DNA of 56,043 bases from an uncultured Negativibacillus sp. (GTDB lineage: Bacteria; Bacillota; Clostridia; Oscillospirales; Ruminococcaceae): NCBI RefSeq assembly GCF_944388365.1, contig NZ_CALXIN010000007.1, forward strand, positions 1-56,043, read 5' to 3'. Below the pieces are notes generated by a model. The model saw only the letters and a list, made by a program, of their open reading frames with translations. It did no database searches and was not told the origin of the DNA. Made by a program: the position numbers and the translations under genes. Below, piece by piece: positions 7,910 to 18,392 of the stretch (position 1 is its first letter; each line of letters begins with the position of its first letter).

Positions 7910-8743
7910 ATGGCTATTAAAAAATATAAGCCAACGACAGCTGCAAGACGTCAGATGACTACAACTGACTATTCTGAACTGTCCAAGGTTGCTCCTGAAA
8001 GAAGCCTTCTGGCTCCACTGAAAAAAAATTCAGGACGTAACAGCTACGGTAGAATCACTGTTCGCCATCGTGGTGGCGGTAACAGAAGAAAATACCGTAT
8101 CATCGACTTCAAACGTAATAAAGTAGATATGCCTGCAACCGTACTCACCCTGGAGTACGATCCAAACCGTTCCGCTCACATCGCTCTGGTTCAGTACGAG
8201 GACGGCGAGAAGAGATACATCCTCGCTCCTAACGGCCTGAAAGTTGGCGACGTAATCGAGTCCGGTGCACATGCAGACATCAAGACCGGCAACGCACTGC
8301 CTCTGGCAAACATTCCGGTTGGTACCTTCATCCACAACGTTGAGCTCTACCCAGGCAAAGGCGCACAGCTTGCTCGTGCAGCTGGTATCATGGCTCAGCT
8401 GATGGCTAAAGAAGGCAACCTCGCTCTGATCAGACTTCCATCCGGTGAGCTGAGAAACGTTCCAGTAAACTGCATGGCAACTGTTGGTCAGGTAGGTAAC
8501 ATCGATCACGAAAACGTATCTATCGGTAAAGCTGGCCGTAAACGCCACATGGGTTGGAGACCTACCGTTCGCGGTTCCGTTATGAACCCATGCGACCATC
8601 CACACGGTGGTGGTGAAGGTAAATCCCCAGTTGGCCGTCCAGGCCCTGTTACTCCTTGGGGCAAACCTGCTCTTGGCTATAAGACCAGAAAGAAGAGCAA
8701 CCGCTCCGACAAGTACATTGTCAAACGCCGCAACGACAAGTAA
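7910..8743 (+). CDS. rplB: 50S ribosomal protein L2
   Basis: The protein has 277 residues. The [20 protein letters not shown] motif and the C-terminal catalytic-core-proximal segment [13 protein letters not shown] with its conserved histidine identify L2. The 76-base gap after rplW contains a perfect GAAGGAAC/GTTCCTTC hairpin and a GGGA/TCCC hairpin without a T-run. GAGGAGAG precedes the ATG. Confidence 0.98.
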   Translation: MAIKKYKPTTAARRQMTTTDYSELSKVAPERSLLAPLKKNSGRNSYGRITVRHRGGGNRRKYRIIDFKRNKVDMPATVLTLEYDPNRSAHIALVQYEDGEKRYILAPNGLKVGDVIESGAHADIKTGNALPLANIPVGTFIHNVELYPGKGAQLARAAGIMAQLMAKEGNLALIRLPSGELRNVPVNCMATVGQVGNIDHENVSIGKAGRKRHMGWRPTVRGSVMNPCDHPHGGGEGKSPVGRPGPVTPWGKPALGYKTRKKSNRSDKYIVKRRNDK

Positions 8744-8767
8744 TGCAGGCTGAAAGGAGACGCACTA

Positions 8768-9040
8768 ATGGGTAGAAGTATTAAAAAGGGACCTTTTGTA
8801 CAGCCTGTACTGCTCAAAAGGGTAAAGGAAATGAACGCTGCTGGTGAAAAGAGAGTGCTCAAAACCTGGAGCCGTTCGTCCACTATTTTCCCTGATTTCG
8901 TTGGACACACATTTGCAGTTCATGACGGTCGCAAACATGTTCCGGTTTATGTAACCGAGGATATGGTTGGACACAAGCTGGGAGAATTCGCTCCTACAAG
9001 AACCTATAGAGGCCACGCTGGCGCTAAAAAGACTAAGTAA
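8768..9040 (+). CDS. rpsS: 30S ribosomal protein S19
   Basis: The protein has 90 residues. [19 protein letters not shown], the [20 protein letters not shown] block and [14 protein letters not shown] are diagnostic S19 sequence; S19 contacts the tRNA anticodon region and S13 in the 30S head. AAAGGAGACGC precedes the ATG. Confidence 0.98.
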   Translation: MGRSIKKGPFVQPVLLKRVKEMNAAGEKRVLKTWSRSSTIFPDFVGHTFAVHDGRKHVPVYVTEDMVGHKLGEFAPTRTYRGHAGAKKTK

Positions 9041-9065
9041 GCAAAGGCCGAGAGGAGGAAAACAA

Positions 9066-9401
9066 ATGGAAGCAAGGGCTTACCTGAAATATGCCCGTAT
9101 TGCACCACGTAAAGTGCAGATCGTGCTTGATCTGATCAGAAACAAGCCGACAAAATTGGCTTTGGCTATTCTGAAGCACACTCCAAAGGCCGCATGCGAG
9201 CCAGTTGAGAAGCTTCTGAAATCTGCAATCGCAAACGCTGAGCACAACCATGACATGGATGTCAACAACCTCTATGTTGCAGAGTGCTACGTTGGCGAAG
9301 GCCCGATCCTGAAGAGAGTTAGACCAAGAGCACAGGGCAGAGCATTTAGAGTATTCAAGAGAACTTCGAACATCACGATCGTTCTCAAAGAGAAGGAATA
9401 G
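9066..9401 (+). CDS. rplV: 50S ribosomal protein L22
   Basis: The protein has 111 residues. [30 protein letters not shown] and the tunnel-loop [10 protein letters not shown] identify L22. An in-frame start farther upstream would lie inside rpsS; ATG 9066 follows GAGAGGAGG and gives the normal family length. Confidence 0.97.
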   Translation: MEARAYLKYARIAPRKVQIVLDLIRNKPTKLALAILKHTPKAACEPVEKLLKSAIANAEHNHDMDVNNLYVAECYVGEGPILKRVRPRAQGRAFRVFKRTSNITIVLKEKE

Positions 9402-9420
9402 CCAAAGGAGGAGGTAAACT

Positions 9421-10107
9421 ATGGGACAAAAGGTTAATCCACACGGCCTTCGTGTCGGTGTCATCAAAGATTGGGATTCCCGCTGGTTTGCTAAGGACGA
9501 CGCTTTTGGCGATATCCTGGTTGAGGACTACAAACTGCGTAAGTTCCTGAAAAACAGCCTGCAGCTGGCAGGCGTACCACGCATCGAGATCGAGCGTGAC
9601 GCAACCAAAGTAAGAATCCACATCCACTGTGCAAAACCAGGTATGGTTATCGGTAAAGGCGGAGCTGAGATCGAAAAGCTGCGCGCACAGTGCGAAAAGA
9701 TCATCAACAAAGATAAAGAGGTACCTGTTAAGGTATTTGTTAACATTGTTGAAGTTAAACAGCCAGATAAAGACGCACAGCTGGTTGCTGAGAACATCGC
9801 TTCTCAGTTGGAGAGACGTATCTCTTTCCGTCGTGCAATGAAACAGTGCATCGGCCGTACCATGAAGCTGGGTGCACAGGGTATCAAAGTTCAGGTTTCC
9901 GGCCGTCTGGGCGGAGCTGAAATCGCTAGAAGCGAGCATTACCATGAAGGAACCATTCCGCTGCAGACACTGCGTGCTGACATCGACTATGGTTTCGCAG
10001 AAGCAAACACCACTTACGGCAAAATCGGCGTTAAAGTCTGGATTTACGCTGGAGAAGTTCTCCAGGCAGTAAAAAGACAGCCTCGTAAGGAAGGAGGCAA
10101 AAACTAA
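9421..10107 (+). CDS. rpsC: 30S ribosomal protein S3
   Basis: The protein has 228 residues. The start [20 protein letters not shown], the KH domain with [14 protein letters not shown] (GxxG loop) and the C-terminal [12 protein letters not shown]...GVKVWIY identify S3, part of the mRNA entry channel and helicase. Its stop overlaps the rplP start by one base. Confidence 0.98.
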   Translation: MGQKVNPHGLRVGVIKDWDSRWFAKDDAFGDILVEDYKLRKFLKNSLQLAGVPRIEIERDATKVRIHIHCAKPGMVIGKGGAEIEKLRAQCEKIINKDKEVPVKVFVNIVEVKQPDKDAQLVAENIASQLERRISFRRAMKQCIGRTMKLGAQGIKVQVSGRLGGAEIARSEHYHEGTIPLQTLRADIDYGFAEANTTYGKIGVKVWIYAGEVLQAVKRQPRKEGGKN

Positions 10108-10535
10108 TGCTTCTCCCGAAAAGAGTTAAATACCGCAGACAGCACAGAGGCCGCATGAAAGGTGCTGCTCACAAGGGTAACTATGTTTCCTACGGTGATT
10201 TCGGCCTGCAGGCTCTGGAGCCATCCTGGATCACTTCCAACCAGATCGAGGCAGCTCGTATCGCAATGACCCGTTACATCAAACGTGGCGGTCAGGTTTG
10301 GATCAAGATCTTCCCACATAAACCAATCACAGAAAAACCTGCTGAAACTCGAATGGGTTCCGGTAAAGGTAGCCCAGAATACTGGGTTGCAGTTGTTAAG
10401 CCAGGCACAGTAATGTTTGAGATCGGAGGCGTATCCGAAGAGCTCGCTCGTGAAGCTATGCGTTTGGCAATGTACAAACTGCCAGTTAAGTGCAAATTCA
10501 TCAAGAGAGAAGAAGCAAAGGAGTGTGAAAAGTAA
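10107..10535 (+). CDS. rplP: 50S ribosomal protein L16
   Basis: The protein has 142 residues. [19 protein letters not shown], the [20 protein letters not shown] helix-strand and the [19 protein letters not shown] loop are classic L16, which organises the A-site side of the large subunit. It is coupled by one-base overlaps on both sides. Confidence 0.98.
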   Translation: MLLPKRVKYRRQHRGRMKGAAHKGNYVSYGDFGLQALEPSWITSNQIEAARIAMTRYIKRGGQVWIKIFPHKPITEKPAETRMGSGKGSPEYWVAVVKPGTVMFEIGGVSEELAREAMRLAMYKLPVKCKFIKREEAKECEK

Positions 10536-10735
10536 TGAAAGCTGTTGAGATCAGAAAAATGTCTGAAGAAGCTCTTTCTGCAAAGCTCGTAGATCTGAAA
10601 GCTGAGCTTTTCCACCTTCGCTTCCAGCACGCAATTAACCAGCTTGAGAATCCGAAGAGAATTAAGGCAGTCAAAAAAGACATTGCCAGAATTTCCACGA
10701 TTATCAAGGAAAATGCAATGAAGAACGTGCAGTAA
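10535..10735 (+). CDS. rpmC: 50S ribosomal protein L29
   Basis: The protein has 66 residues forming the usual two-helix hairpin: IRKMSEEALSAKLVDLKAEL, then FQHAINQLENPKRIKAVKKD and IARI. It binds near the tunnel exit next to L23. It starts on the last base of rplP. Confidence 0.96.
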   Translation: MKAVEIRKMSEEALSAKLVDLKAELFHLRFQHAINQLENPKRIKAVKKDIARISTIIKENAMKNVQ

Positions 10736-10756
10736 TTCTTGGAAGGAGGACGCAAG

Positions 10757-11014
10757 GTGGACGAAAGAAACCTTAGAAAAACAAGGGTCGGCACCGTTGT
10801 CAGCAACAAGATGGACAAAACAGTCGTTGTTGCAATCAAAGATAACGTTAAACACCCTCTTTACAACAAGATCATGAAACGTACCATTACATTCAAAGCA
10901 CATGACGAAGAAAACGCATGCGGCATTGGCGACAAGGTACAGGTTATGGAGACACGCCCTCTGTCCAAAGACAAACATTGGAGAGTTGTCGAAATAATCG
11001 AGAAAGCAAAATAG
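10757..11014 (+). CDS. rpsQ: 30S ribosomal protein S17
   Basis: The protein has 85 residues. [20 protein letters not shown], the [19 protein letters not shown] loop and the [13 protein letters not shown] end identify S17, an OB-fold 16S rRNA binder. The GTG at 10757 is six bases after AAGGAGGA; the in-frame TTG at 10739 would put the ribosome site inside the gene, so it was rejected. Confidence 0.96.
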   Translation: MDERNLRKTRVGTVVSNKMDKTVVVAIKDNVKHPLYNKIMKRTITFKAHDEENACGIGDKVQVMETRPLSKDKHWRVVEIIEKAK

Positions 11015-11086
11015 TCTAGAGACTGTCTTGCAAGTGTTATCTGATAGAATATTTGATTCAGTACAACCGAAAGGAGGGGACGCACT

Positions 11087-11455
11087 GTGATACAGATGCA
11101 GACCTATCTGAAAGTTGCCGACAATACCGGAGCTAAAGAACTCATGTGCATCCGCGTTCTGGGTGGTTCCAGACGTAGATATGCAAACATCGGCGATGTC
11201 GTTGTTGCTTCCGTTAAAAAAGCTGCTCCAGGCGGTATGGTTAAAAAAGGCGACGTTGTTAAAGCAGTTATCGTTCGTTCCGTGAAAGGTGTAAGACGTG
11301 AAGACGGCACTTACATCCGCTTTGACGAGAACGCAGCTGTTATTGTTAAAGAAGATAAAAATCCAAGGGGCACACGTATTTTTGGCCCAGTGGCGAGAGA
11401 ACTGAGAGATAAAGATTACCTCAAGATTCTCAGCCTCGCCCCAGAGGTTCTGTAG
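11087..11455 (+). CDS. rplN: 50S ribosomal protein L14
   Basis: The protein has 122 residues, the standard length. [20 protein letters not shown], the [16 protein letters not shown] segment and the C-terminal [22 protein letters not shown] are diagnostic. The GTG start follows AAAGGAGGGG. The 72-base gap after rpsQ is the second longest in this half of the operon. Confidence 0.98.
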   Translation: MIQMQTYLKVADNTGAKELMCIRVLGGSRRRYANIGDVVVASVKKAAPGGMVKKGDVVKAVIVRSVKGVRREDGTYIRFDENAAVIVKEDKNPRGTRIFGPVARELRDKDYLKILSLAPEVL

Positions 11456-11470
11456 GAGGTGCTCAGAGAG

Positions 11471-11785
11471 ATGAACGTACACGTTAAAACAGGTGATACC
11501 GTTGTTATCCTGTCCGGTAAAGACAAGGATAAAAAAGGTAAAGTTTTGGCGGTAAGCCCAAAAGAAGGTAAAGTCATCGTCGAAGGCTGCAACATGATCA
11601 AAAAGCATGTAAAACCTCGTCGTATGGGCGAGCAGGGCGGTATCGTTGACGCTGAAGGCGCAATGTATTCCTCCAAAGTAATGCTCGTTTGCCCGAAATG
11701 CGGCAAACCAACCAGAGTTGCTCACAAGATCCAGGCTGACGGTGCAAAGGCTCGCCTTTGCAAACATTGTGGCGAAACATTCTAA
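11471..11785 (+). CDS. rplX: 50S ribosomal protein L24 with C-terminal zinc ribbon
   Basis: The protein has 104 residues. The N-terminal KOW domain ([20 protein letters not shown]) and the [20 protein letters not shown] region identify L24, an assembly initiator. Two CxxC pairs (C74/C77 and C97/C100) form the zinc-ribbon extension common in Clostridia. ATG 11471 is 11 bases after AGGAGG; an earlier GTG would overlap the ribosome site. Confidence 0.95.
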   Translation: MNVHVKTGDTVVILSGKDKDKKGKVLAVSPKEGKVIVEGCNMIKKHVKPRRMGEQGGIVDAEGAMYSSKVMLVCPKCGKPTRVAHKIQADGAKARLCKHCGETF

Positions 11786-11800
11786 TTAGGAGGAGAAAAC

Positions 11801-12340
11801 ATGGCAGAGCTTAAAGATACCTATGTTAAAGATATAGCCCCAGCTTTGTTCAAAAAGTTTGGCTATAAAAGCGTCATGCAGATTCCTAAGCTGGATAAGG
11901 TAGTCGTAAACGTTGGCTGTGGCGAGGCTAGAGACAACCATAAGATTATCGATGCAATCATGACAGACCTGGCTACCATCACTGGCCAGAAAGCTGTTCC
12001 TTGCGCAGCAAAGAAATCCGTTGCGAACTTCAAACTTCGTGAAGGCATGGTCATCGGCGCAAAAGTAACACTCAGAGGCGACATTATGTACGAGTTTGTT
12101 GACAGACTCTTCAACGTTGCTCTCCCTCGTGTAAGAGACTTCAGAGGAATCAATCCAAACGGTTTTGACGGCCGCGGCAACTACAGCCTGGGTCTGAAAG
12201 AACAGTTGATCTTCCCTGAGATCGAGTACGACAAAATCGATAAGGTTCGCGGTATGGACATTGCGTTCGTAACAACTGCGAAAACCGACGAGGAATCCCG
12301 TGAGCTGCTCAAGATGATGGGCGCTCCGTTCGCGAAGTAA
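11801..12340 (+). CDS. rplE: 50S ribosomal protein L5
   Basis: The protein has 179 residues. [35 protein letters not shown], the [17 protein letters not shown] block and [20 protein letters not shown] identify L5, which binds 5S rRNA and contacts P-site tRNA. AGGAGGAG precedes the ATG. Confidence 0.98.
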   Translation: MAELKDTYVKDIAPALFKKFGYKSVMQIPKLDKVVVNVGCGEARDNHKIIDAIMTDLATITGQKAVPCAAKKSVANFKLREGMVIGAKVTLRGDIMYEFVDRLFNVALPRVRDFRGINPNGFDGRGNYSLGLKEQLIFPEIEYDKIDKVRGMDIAFVTTAKTDEESRELLKMMGAPFAK

Positions 12341-12355
12341 GGAGGAAAAGGTTCA

Positions 12356-12541
12356 GTGGCTAAAACATCGAAAAAAGTAAGTCAGGCAAGAACACCTAAA
12401 TTCTCTACTCGCGCGTATAATAGATGTAAAATCTGCGGCAGACCACACGCATATCTTCGCAAATTCGGCATTTGCAGAATTTGCTTCAGAGAGCTGGCAT
12501 ACAAAGGCCAGATCCCTGGCGTGAAAAAGGCGAGCTGGTAA
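12356..12541 (+). CDS. rpsZ: 30S ribosomal protein S14 type Z (zinc form)
   Basis: The protein has 61 residues, the short zinc-binding form. [20 protein letters not shown] supplies the CxxC...CxxC ligands, and the C-terminal [11 protein letters not shown] is typical. The start is GTG after AAGGAGG. No zinc-independent paralogue is visible in the window. Confidence 0.97.
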   Translation: MAKTSKKVSQARTPKFSTRAYNRCKICGRPHAYLRKFGICRICFRELAYKGQIPGVKKASW

Positions 12542-12565
12542 GCACGAGCAAAGGAGGTTGACGTC

Positions 12566-12964
12566 ATGCAAATTACAGATAAAATCGCTGATATGCTGAC
12601 TCGTATCAGAAACGCAAACGCAGCGAAACATGACACGGTTGATGTACCATCTTCCAACATGAAAAAAGCAATTGCACAGATTCTCCTGGATGAAGGATAC
12701 ATCAAAAGCTTCCAGATTGTAGATGATGGTAAACAGGGTATCATTAGAATTACTCTTAAATACGGTCTGGGCAAAGAGCCTGTCATCACAGGCCTGCGTA
12801 GAGTATCCAAACCGGGACTGCGCATTTACACCAGCTGCAAGGAAATGCCTAAAGTTATGAATGGCATGGGTATCGCAATCATGTCCACACCAAAGGGCAT
12901 CATGACCGACAGACAGGCTCGCGTTGAGAATGTCGGCGGCGAAGTCCTTGCATTTGTTTGGTAA
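12566..12964 (+). CDS. rpsH: 30S ribosomal protein S8
   Basis: The protein has 132 residues. [20 protein letters not shown], the [17 protein letters not shown] helix and the end [21 protein letters not shown] are S8 hallmarks. S8 is the spc-operon autoregulator in enterobacteria. AAAGGAGG precedes the ATG. Confidence 0.98.
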   Translation: MQITDKIADMLTRIRNANAAKHDTVDVPSSNMKKAIAQILLDEGYIKSFQIVDDGKQGIIRITLKYGLGKEPVITGLRRVSKPGLRIYTSCKEMPKVMNGMGIAIMSTPKGIMTDRQARVENVGGEVLAFVW

Positions 12965-12978
12965 GGAGGTGCACAAGA

Positions 12979-13521
12979 ATGTCTCGAATTGGTAGAAAAC
13001 CAGTGGTAATTCCTGCAGGTGTTGAGGTAACCCTCGACGGACACACCCTGACTGTAAAAGGTCCAAAGGGCACCCTGACAAGAACATTCCACAACAGAAT
13101 GAGCATCGCAGTTGAGAACAACGAAATCGTTGTTACAAGACCAAGCGACGATAAAGAAGACAAGAGCATCCACGGCCTTACAAGAACACTGATCCACAAC
13201 ATGGTAGAAGGTGTTACAAACGGCTTCAAGAAAGAGCTGGAAATCAACGGTGTTGGTTACAGAGCTTCCAAAGAAGGCAAAAACCTCGTTATGATTCTTG
13301 GTTACTCCCATAAAGTAATTATGCCGGAGATCGAAGGTATCAGCATTGAGGTTCCAGGTCCTAACAAGATCATCGTTAGCGGTCCGGACAAACAGGTCGT
13401 AGGTCAGTTTGCAGCTAAAGTTCGTGAAAAACGTAAACCAGAGCCATACAAGGGCAAAGGTATCAAATATGTTGACGAAGTTATCATCCGCAAGGAAGGT
13501 AAAGCTGGTAAAGGTAAATAA
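12979..13521 (+). CDS. rplF: 50S ribosomal protein L6
   Basis: The protein has 180 residues. [20 protein letters not shown] at the start, the duplicated beta domain, and the C-terminal [19 protein letters not shown] signature identify L6, near the factor-binding site. ATG 12979 follows AAGGAGGTG; starts farther upstream would overlap rpsH. Confidence 0.97.
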   Translation: MSRIGRKPVVIPAGVEVTLDGHTLTVKGPKGTLTRTFHNRMSIAVENNEIVVTRPSDDKEDKSIHGLTRTLIHNMVEGVTNGFKKELEINGVGYRASKEGKNLVMILGYSHKVIMPEIEGISIEVPGPNKIIVSGPDKQVVGQFAAKVREKRKPEPYKGKGIKYVDEVIIRKEGKAGKGK

Positions 13522-13540
13522 TTAAAGGGAGTGAATCGAA

Positions 13541-13900
13541 ATGGTGAAAAAGCTTGATAGCAATGCTGCTCGACTCAAGAGACACAAAAGAGTCAGAGCA
13601 AAAATCAGTGGCACACCTGAGCGTCCACGCCTCAACGTATTCCGCTCCGCAAAACATATCTATGCCCAGATTATTGACGATGTTAGTGGTACCACTCTGG
13701 TAAGCGCATCTTCGATGGATAAAGGTTTTGAAGGTTTTGGCGGTAACAAGGAAGCAGCTAGCAAAGTTGGCAAAAACATTGCAAGCAAAGCTCTCGAGAA
13801 GGGTATTTCCGAGGTTGTTTTTGACCGCAGCGGTTACATCTATCATGGCCGTGTAAAAGAGCTGGCTGAAGCAGCCCGTGAGGGCGGCCTCAAATTCTAA
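13541..13900 (+). CDS. rplR: 50S ribosomal protein L18
   Basis: The protein has 119 residues. [36 protein letters not shown] and the [20 protein letters not shown] end are diagnostic of the 5S-rRNA-binding L18. AAAGGGAGTG precedes the ATG. Confidence 0.98.
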   Translation: MVKKLDSNAARLKRHKRVRAKISGTPERPRLNVFRSAKHIYAQIIDDVSGTTLVSASSMDKGFEGFGGNKEAASKVGKNIASKALEKGISEVVFDRSGYIYHGRVKELAEAAREGGLKF

Positions 13901-13915
13901 CGAGGAGGGATACTT

Positions 13916-14416
13916 TTGACTCGCATTGACGCTTCTACACTCGAACTGAGTGAAAGAGTAGTAGCTATCAACCGTGTTGCTAAGACGGTTAAAGGCGGCC
14001 GTGTCATGAAGTTCGCAGCGCTGGTAGTTGTCGGCGACGGCAACGGCATCGTTGGCTTTGGCACAGGCAAGTCTGCAGAGGTACCGGACGCTATCAGAAA
14101 AGGTATCGAAGACGCAAAGAAAAACCTGATCAAGGTTGCGCTCAAAGGCACAACCATTCCGCATGAGGTTATCGGAGAGTTCGGCGCAGGCCGCGTTCTG
14201 ATGAAACCAGCACCAGAAGGTACCGGCGTTATCGCTGGCGGTCCTGTTCGTGCTGTACTTGAGACTGTTGGTATCAAAGACATCCGTACAAAATGTCTGC
14301 GTTCCAACAACCCAACCAACGTAGTAAACGCAACCGTTCAGGGACTTGCTTCTCTGAGAAACGCAGAAGAGGTTGCTGCTATCCGCGGTAAAACAGTAAA
14401 AGAAATTCTTGGATAG
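13916..14416 (+). CDS. rpsE: 30S ribosomal protein S5
   Basis: The protein has 166 residues. The [20 protein letters not shown] block (decoding-fidelity region), [20 protein letters not shown] and [12 protein letters not shown] identify S5. The TTG start, eight bases after GAGGAGG, gives the normal N-terminus. Confidence 0.97.
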   Translation: MTRIDASTLELSERVVAINRVAKTVKGGRVMKFAALVVVGDGNGIVGFGTGKSAEVPDAIRKGIEDAKKNLIKVALKGTTIPHEVIGEFGAGRVLMKPAPEGTGVIAGGPVRAVLETVGIKDIRTKCLRSNNPTNVVNATVQGLASLRNAEEVAAIRGKTVKEILG

Positions 14417-14430
14417 GGGAGGAAGCAACC

Positions 14431-14610
14431 ATGGCAAACCTGAAAATCAAACTGGTTCGTGGCTTCCAGGGCCGCAAGGATGACCAGATTGCTACCGCTC
14501 GTTCCCTTGGACTGAGAAAGATCGGTAACGAGGTTATCCAGCCAGATAATGCAGCTACCAAAGGCAAAATCAACAAGATTTCCCACCTGGTAGAGGTAAC
14601 CGAAGCTTAA
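14431..14610 (+). CDS. rpmD: 50S ribosomal protein L30
   Basis: The protein has 59 residues. It reads [20 protein letters not shown], continues with [14 protein letters not shown] and ends in [12 protein letters not shown], the expected L30 fold and length. GGGGAGGAAG precedes the ATG. It lies exactly at the spc-operon position between rpsE and rplO. Confidence 0.96.
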   Translation: MANLKIKLVRGFQGRKDDQIATARSLGLRKIGNEVIQPDNAATKGKINKISHLVEVTEA

Positions 14611-14632
14611 CAAAGAGGAGGTGCAGCGAACA

Positions 14633-15073
14633 ATGAAATTGCACGAACTTTCTCCGGCTCCCGGCTCTACCAAAAAAGCTTACCGTGTAGGCAGAGGTGC
14701 GGGTTCCGGTAATGGTAAAACAGCAGGTAAAGGACACAAGGGCCAGAAGGCTCGTTCCGGCGGCGGCGTAAGACCAGGCTTTGAAGGCGGTCAGATGCCA
14801 CTCCAGAGACGTATTCCTAAGAGAGGCTTCAACAACATCTTCGCAAAACAGTTTGCTATCGTAAACGTAGGCGATCTGGAAAACTTCGAAAACGATACTG
14901 TCGTTACCGAAGAACTCCTCGTTGAGACCGGCCTGGTTAAAAAAGCACTTGACGGTGTCAAGGTATTGGGCAACGGCGAGCTGAGCAAGAAGCTCACAGT
15001 GAATGTAACAGCATTCTCCGCTTCTGCCAAAGAAAAGATTGAAAAGGCAGGCGGAAAGGCCGAGGTGATCTAG
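14633..15073 (+). CDS. rplO: 50S ribosomal protein L15
   Basis: The protein has 146 residues. [20 protein letters not shown], the glycine-rich [20 protein letters not shown] and [18 protein letters not shown] segments identify L15. ATG 14633 follows GAGGAGGTG. One base separates its stop from the secY start. Confidence 0.98.
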   Translation: MKLHELSPAPGSTKKAYRVGRGAGSGNGKTAGKGHKGQKARSGGGVRPGFEGGQMPLQRRIPKRGFNNIFAKQFAIVNVGDLENFENDTVVTEELLVETGLVKKALDGVKVLGNGELSKKLTVNVTAFSASAKEKIEKAGGKAEVI

Positions 15074-15074
15074 G

Positions 15075-16394
15075 ATGCTTGAAACCCTCAAAAATGCCTG
15101 GAAACTGCCTGACTTAAGAAAAAGAATCTCCTTTACACTGTTGATTCTTCTGATCTTCCGGTTTGGTGCGGCTCTGCCGGTACCATTCCTGGATGCATCT
15201 GTTATGCAGGGCTTTGGTGATGGAAACCTGTTGGGATTTGTCAACCTGCTGACCGGTGGTGCGTTCCAGAACGCAACTCTGTTTGCACTGTCCATCTCCC
15301 CATACATCACCTCCAGCATCGTAATTCAGCTGCTGGCTGTTGCGATTCCGGCACTTGAGCAGCTCTCCAAAGAGGGCGCAGAGGGCCGAAAGAGACTGAA
15401 TAAGATCACAAGATATGTAACGATTGCGCTGGCTTTGCTCCAGTCCTTTGGATACTACAACATCCTGGGCAGCAACGGTGCGATCATGGACGGCGGCAAC
15501 GCCTTTGGCAATGCCATCATCTTTTTGACCATCATCTCCATGTTTACAGCAGGTTCGATGATCTGCGTATGGCTGGGTGAGCAGATTGATGATAAAGGAA
15601 TCGGCAACGGTATTTCGATGATCCTGTTTGCAGGTATCGTTTCCCGCGGCGGTTCGGTCGTCGCAGTAATGTGGCAGTATCTGCTTCTCGGCTATGAATC
15701 CATCAAAGCTGGAAGCACCTTTGACGGTCTGCGTTACTTGATTGGTATTCCACTTCTGGTTGTCATTTTTGTAGTTCTGGTTGCATTCATCGTTCTGATG
15801 ACCAAAGCAGAGCGCAGAATTCCGATTCAGTATGCAAAACGTGTTGTTGGCCGTAAAATGTACGGTGGCCAGTCCAGCTACATTCCGGTAAACGTAAACA
15901 TGTCCGGCGTTATGCCAATCATCTTTGCAAGCTCCCTGATGGCAATCCCTGGTACGATTGCAGCGTTCATTCAGCCAGAGGAAGGTTCTTTCTGGGAGAG
16001 CTTCTTGAAGATCTTTAACTACAACAGTGGTTTTTACGCATTTTTGTATTTCATCCTGATCATTGCTTTTGCATATTTCTATGTTGCGATCCAGTACAAC
16101 CCAGTTGAAATGGCGAACAACCTCAGAAAGAACAACGGCGCAATCCCAGGTATTCGTCCTGGTAAATCGACTTCAGACTTTATCGCACGAATCATTTCCA
16201 AAGTTACCCTGATGGGTGCTCTGTTCTGTGCGGTAGTTGCAATCCTTCCGATCGGTCTTGCAGCTCTGACCAACATTCAGGGCGTATCGCTCGGAGGTAC
16301 CACCATCATCATTATCGTTGGTGTTGCACTGGATACAGTAAAACAGCTGGAATCCGAAATGATGATGCGTCACTATAAAGGTTTCCTGGAATAA
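15075..16394 (+). CDS. secY: preprotein translocase subunit SecY
   Basis: The protein has 439 residues with ten membrane helices. Typical pieces are RKRISFTLLILLIFRFGAAL, the plug-proximal NLLTGGAFQNATLFALSISP, the cytoplasmic TKAERRIPIQYAKRVVGRKM loop that contacts SecA and the ribosome, and the basic ADNLR-like MANNLRKNNGAIPGIRPGK stretch. It is the channel of the Sec translocon. It starts one base after rplO. Confidence 0.98.
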   Translation: MLETLKNAWKLPDLRKRISFTLLILLIFRFGAALPVPFLDASVMQGFGDGNLLGFVNLLTGGAFQNATLFALSISPYITSSIVIQLLAVAIPALEQLSKEGAEGRKRLNKITRYVTIALALLQSFGYYNILGSNGAIMDGGNAFGNAIIFLTIISMFTAGSMICVWLGEQIDDKGIGNGISMILFAGIVSRGGSVVAVMWQYLLLGYESIKAGSTFDGLRYLIGIPLLVVIFVVLVAFIVLMTKAERRIPIQYAKRVVGRKMYGGQSSYIPVNVNMSGVMPIIFASSLMAIPGTIAAFIQPEEGSFWESFLKIFNYNSGFYAFLYFILIIAFAYFYVAIQYNPVEMANNLRKNNGAIPGIRPGKSTSDFIARIISKVTLMGALFCAVVAILPIGLAALTNIQGVSLGGTTIIIIVGVALDTVKQLESEMMMRHYKGFLE

Positions 16395-16421
16395 TTGTTT
16401 CCAGAAAGGAGATCTGTTTTT

Positions 16422-17072
16422 ATGAACATTATACTTCTCGGAGCGCCAGGTGCCGGTAAAGGCACACAGGCAGAAAAAATCTGTGAGTATTGTCATATTC
16501 CTCAGATCAGCACCGGTAACATCATCCGTGCAGCGATGAAAAACGGAACAGAGGCCGGCAAAAAGGCACAGGAGTTTGTTCACGCAGGACAGCTGGTGCC
16601 AGACGCAGTAGTGATCGAAATGGTGAACGAACGTCTGAAACAGGATGATTGCAAAAACGGTTTTATTCTCGACGGTTTTCCAAGAACCGTGCCGCAGGCA
16701 CAGGCGCTCAAGGAAATGGGAGTCGAGATTGATCATGTAATTGACATCGAAGTTCCTGATGAGACGATCATGCAGAGACTGACCGGCAGACGTGTGTGCA
16801 GCGAGTGCGGCGCAACCTATCACATGGTTTACAATCCACCAAAGGTGGAAGGTGTCTGTGATAAATGCGGCCACGAGCTGATCATCCGCAAGGATGACCA
16901 TCCGGACACCGTCAAAGACAGACTGCAGGTTTACCACGAACAGACCGAACCACTCAAAGGCTTCTATGAAAAACTTGGTCTTTTGTATATGATCGAGGGC
17001 ACCAAGCCAGTTGAGCAGGTAACCAAAGATACCCTCAATGCATTAGGAGTCAAGTCTGCTTTGGAGGGTTAA
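16422..17072 (+). CDS. adk: adenylate kinase (zinc LID type)
   Basis: The protein has 216 residues. The P-loop GAPGAGKGT is at residues 7-15, the NMP-binding ISTGNIIRAA follows, and DGFPRT (84-89) is conserved. The LID carries four cysteines (C126, C129, C146, C149), the structural zinc site of Gram-positive long-form enzymes. It interconverts ATP+AMP and 2 ADP. ATG 16422 follows AGAAAGGAGA; the longer frame would start inside the secY end. Confidence 0.97.
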   Translation: MNIILLGAPGAGKGTQAEKICEYCHIPQISTGNIIRAAMKNGTEAGKKAQEFVHAGQLVPDAVVIEMVNERLKQDDCKNGFILDGFPRTVPQAQALKEMGVEIDHVIDIEVPDETIMQRLTGRRVCSECGATYHMVYNPPKVEGVCDKCGHELIIRKDDHPDTVKDRLQVYHEQTEPLKGFYEKLGLLYMIEGTKPVEQVTKDTLNALGVKSALEG

Positions 17073-17077
17073 ACCCA

Positions 17078-17818
17078 ATGGTTGTACTCAAAACAAGCAA
17101 AGAATTATCCGATATGAAACTTTCCTGCAAGATCAGTGCTCAGGCTCTGAGGCTTGCGGGCGAGTTGATTAAACCGGGAGTGTCCACAGCTTATGTGGAT
17201 CAGATGCTTCATGAGTTTATTGTTTCTCAGGGAGCGAAGCCAACCTTTCTGGGATACGGCGGTTTTCCGGCGTCATCCTGCATCTCGATAAACGACGAGG
17301 TAATCCACGGGATTCCTTCGGGCAGGATCATCCAGGAAGGCGATATTGTCAGCGTCGATGTCGGTGCTGCAATCAATGGCTATACCGGAGACAATGCGGC
17401 AACCTTTGCCGCAGGTACAGTTTCCGAAGAAGCACAGAAAATTATGGATGTGACAAAGGAGTGCCTGTACCGCGCCATCGAAGCCGCACAACCAGGAAAC
17501 CGGCTGGGCGACATTGGATTCGCGGTAGAATCCTATGCCAAGAGCTTCGGCTTTGCAGTGGTTCGGGATTATGTGGGACACGGCGTCGGCAGAAAGCTGC
17601 ATGAATCGCCGTCGATACCAAACTATGGCACACCAGGACGTGGACTGAAACTTCTGCCAGGCATGACGTTGGCTATTGAGCCGATGATCAATGCAAAGGG
17701 CAGCGCGGTTGTGGTTAAAAAAGATGGAACAGTGTTGACACGAAGCGGCAGCCTTTCGGCGCACTTTGAACACACCATTGCAATCACCGCTTCCGGACCG
17801 GTCATCATGACCGAATAG
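17078..17818 (+). CDS. map: type I methionine aminopeptidase
   Basis: The protein has 246 residues. The five metal ligands of the pita-bread fold are visible (D94, D105, H168, E201, E231), together with the catalytic H77 in DEVIHGIP and the GHGVGRKLHE motif. It removes the initiator Met from new proteins. GGAGGG precedes the ATG five bases after adk. Its stop overlaps the ribosome site of the KOW gene. Confidence 0.97.
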   Translation: MVVLKTSKELSDMKLSCKISAQALRLAGELIKPGVSTAYVDQMLHEFIVSQGAKPTFLGYGGFPASSCISINDEVIHGIPSGRIIQEGDIVSVDVGAAINGYTGDNAATFAAGTVSEEAQKIMDVTKECLYRAIEAAQPGNRLGDIGFAVESYAKSFGFAVVRDYVGHGVGRKLHESPSIPNYGTPGRGLKLLPGMTLAIEPMINAKGSAVVVKKDGTVLTRSGSLSAHFEHTIAITASGPVIMTE

Positions 17819-17826
17819 GAGGAACG

Positions 17827-18078
17827 ATGATACAAAAGGGTTCCATTGTCCGGCCGATTGCCGGAAAAGACCAGGACCGATTTTTTGTGGTCATCCAAAC
17901 CGAAGGGGAATGGGCTTATCTTTCCGACGGCAGAAAGCGAACGCTTTCCCACCTGAAGAAGAAAAAGCACCGGCACCTGGAGGTGACCGGCCAGGAATTG
18001 GATCTGTCTGCGGTCACTACAAACAAACAACTCAGAAAAGCTTTGACCAGTTTAGGATTTTGCCGGATCGTCCGGTAA
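17827..18078 (+). CDS. KOW domain RNA-binding protein
   Basis: The protein has 83 residues. The N-terminal KGSIVRPIAGKDQDRFFVVI stretch is a KOW/L14e-type RNA-binding segment. A basic linker (KKKKHRHL) and a C-terminal helix pair follow. Proteins of this kind lie between map and infA in many Clostridia and are annotated only as RNA-binding or ribosomal-L14e-like; the role is unknown. AGGAGG overlaps the map stop codon, so the two are coupled. Confidence 0.8.
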   Translation: MIQKGSIVRPIAGKDQDRFFVVIQTEGEWAYLSDGRKRTLSHLKKKKHRHLEVTGQELDLSAVTTNKQLRKALTSLGFCRIVR

Positions 18079-18102
18079 AATATTCAGAAGGAGGTTTTTT
18101 AC

Positions 18103-18321
18103 TTGTCCAAGGAAGACGTAATCGAAATTGAAGGCAAAGTATTGGAAGCTTTGCCAAACGCTCAATTTAAAGTTGAGTTGCCAAATGGCCACGTGATTCT
18201 GGCACACATTTCCGGCAAACTGAGAATGAACTTCATCAGAATTCTGCCAGGAGACAAGGTTACCGTGGAGATGTCTCCATACGACCTGCAGAAAGGCCGT
18301 ATCACCTGGCGTTCCAAATAA
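18103..18321 (+). CDS. infA: translation initiation factor IF-1
   Basis: The protein has 72 residues, the exact family length. [40 protein letters not shown] and the end [14 protein letters not shown] identify the OB-fold factor that blocks the A site during initiation. The TTG start follows AAGGAGG. Confidence 0.98.
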   Translation: MSKEDVIEIEGKVLEALPNAQFKVELPNGHVILAHISGKLRMNFIRILPGDKVTVEMSPYDLQKGRITWRSK

Positions 18322-18392
18322 ATCCAAGTAAAAGTAAGGGTAGAAGCACTTTTGAAGAACAAAAGAGCTTCATGACAAGGAGGTAGTTTCAA

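Noticed and set aside
10292..11767. 491-codon open frame antisense to rplP-rplX
   Set aside because: It covers several certain ribosomal genes on the other strand and has no recognisable domain.
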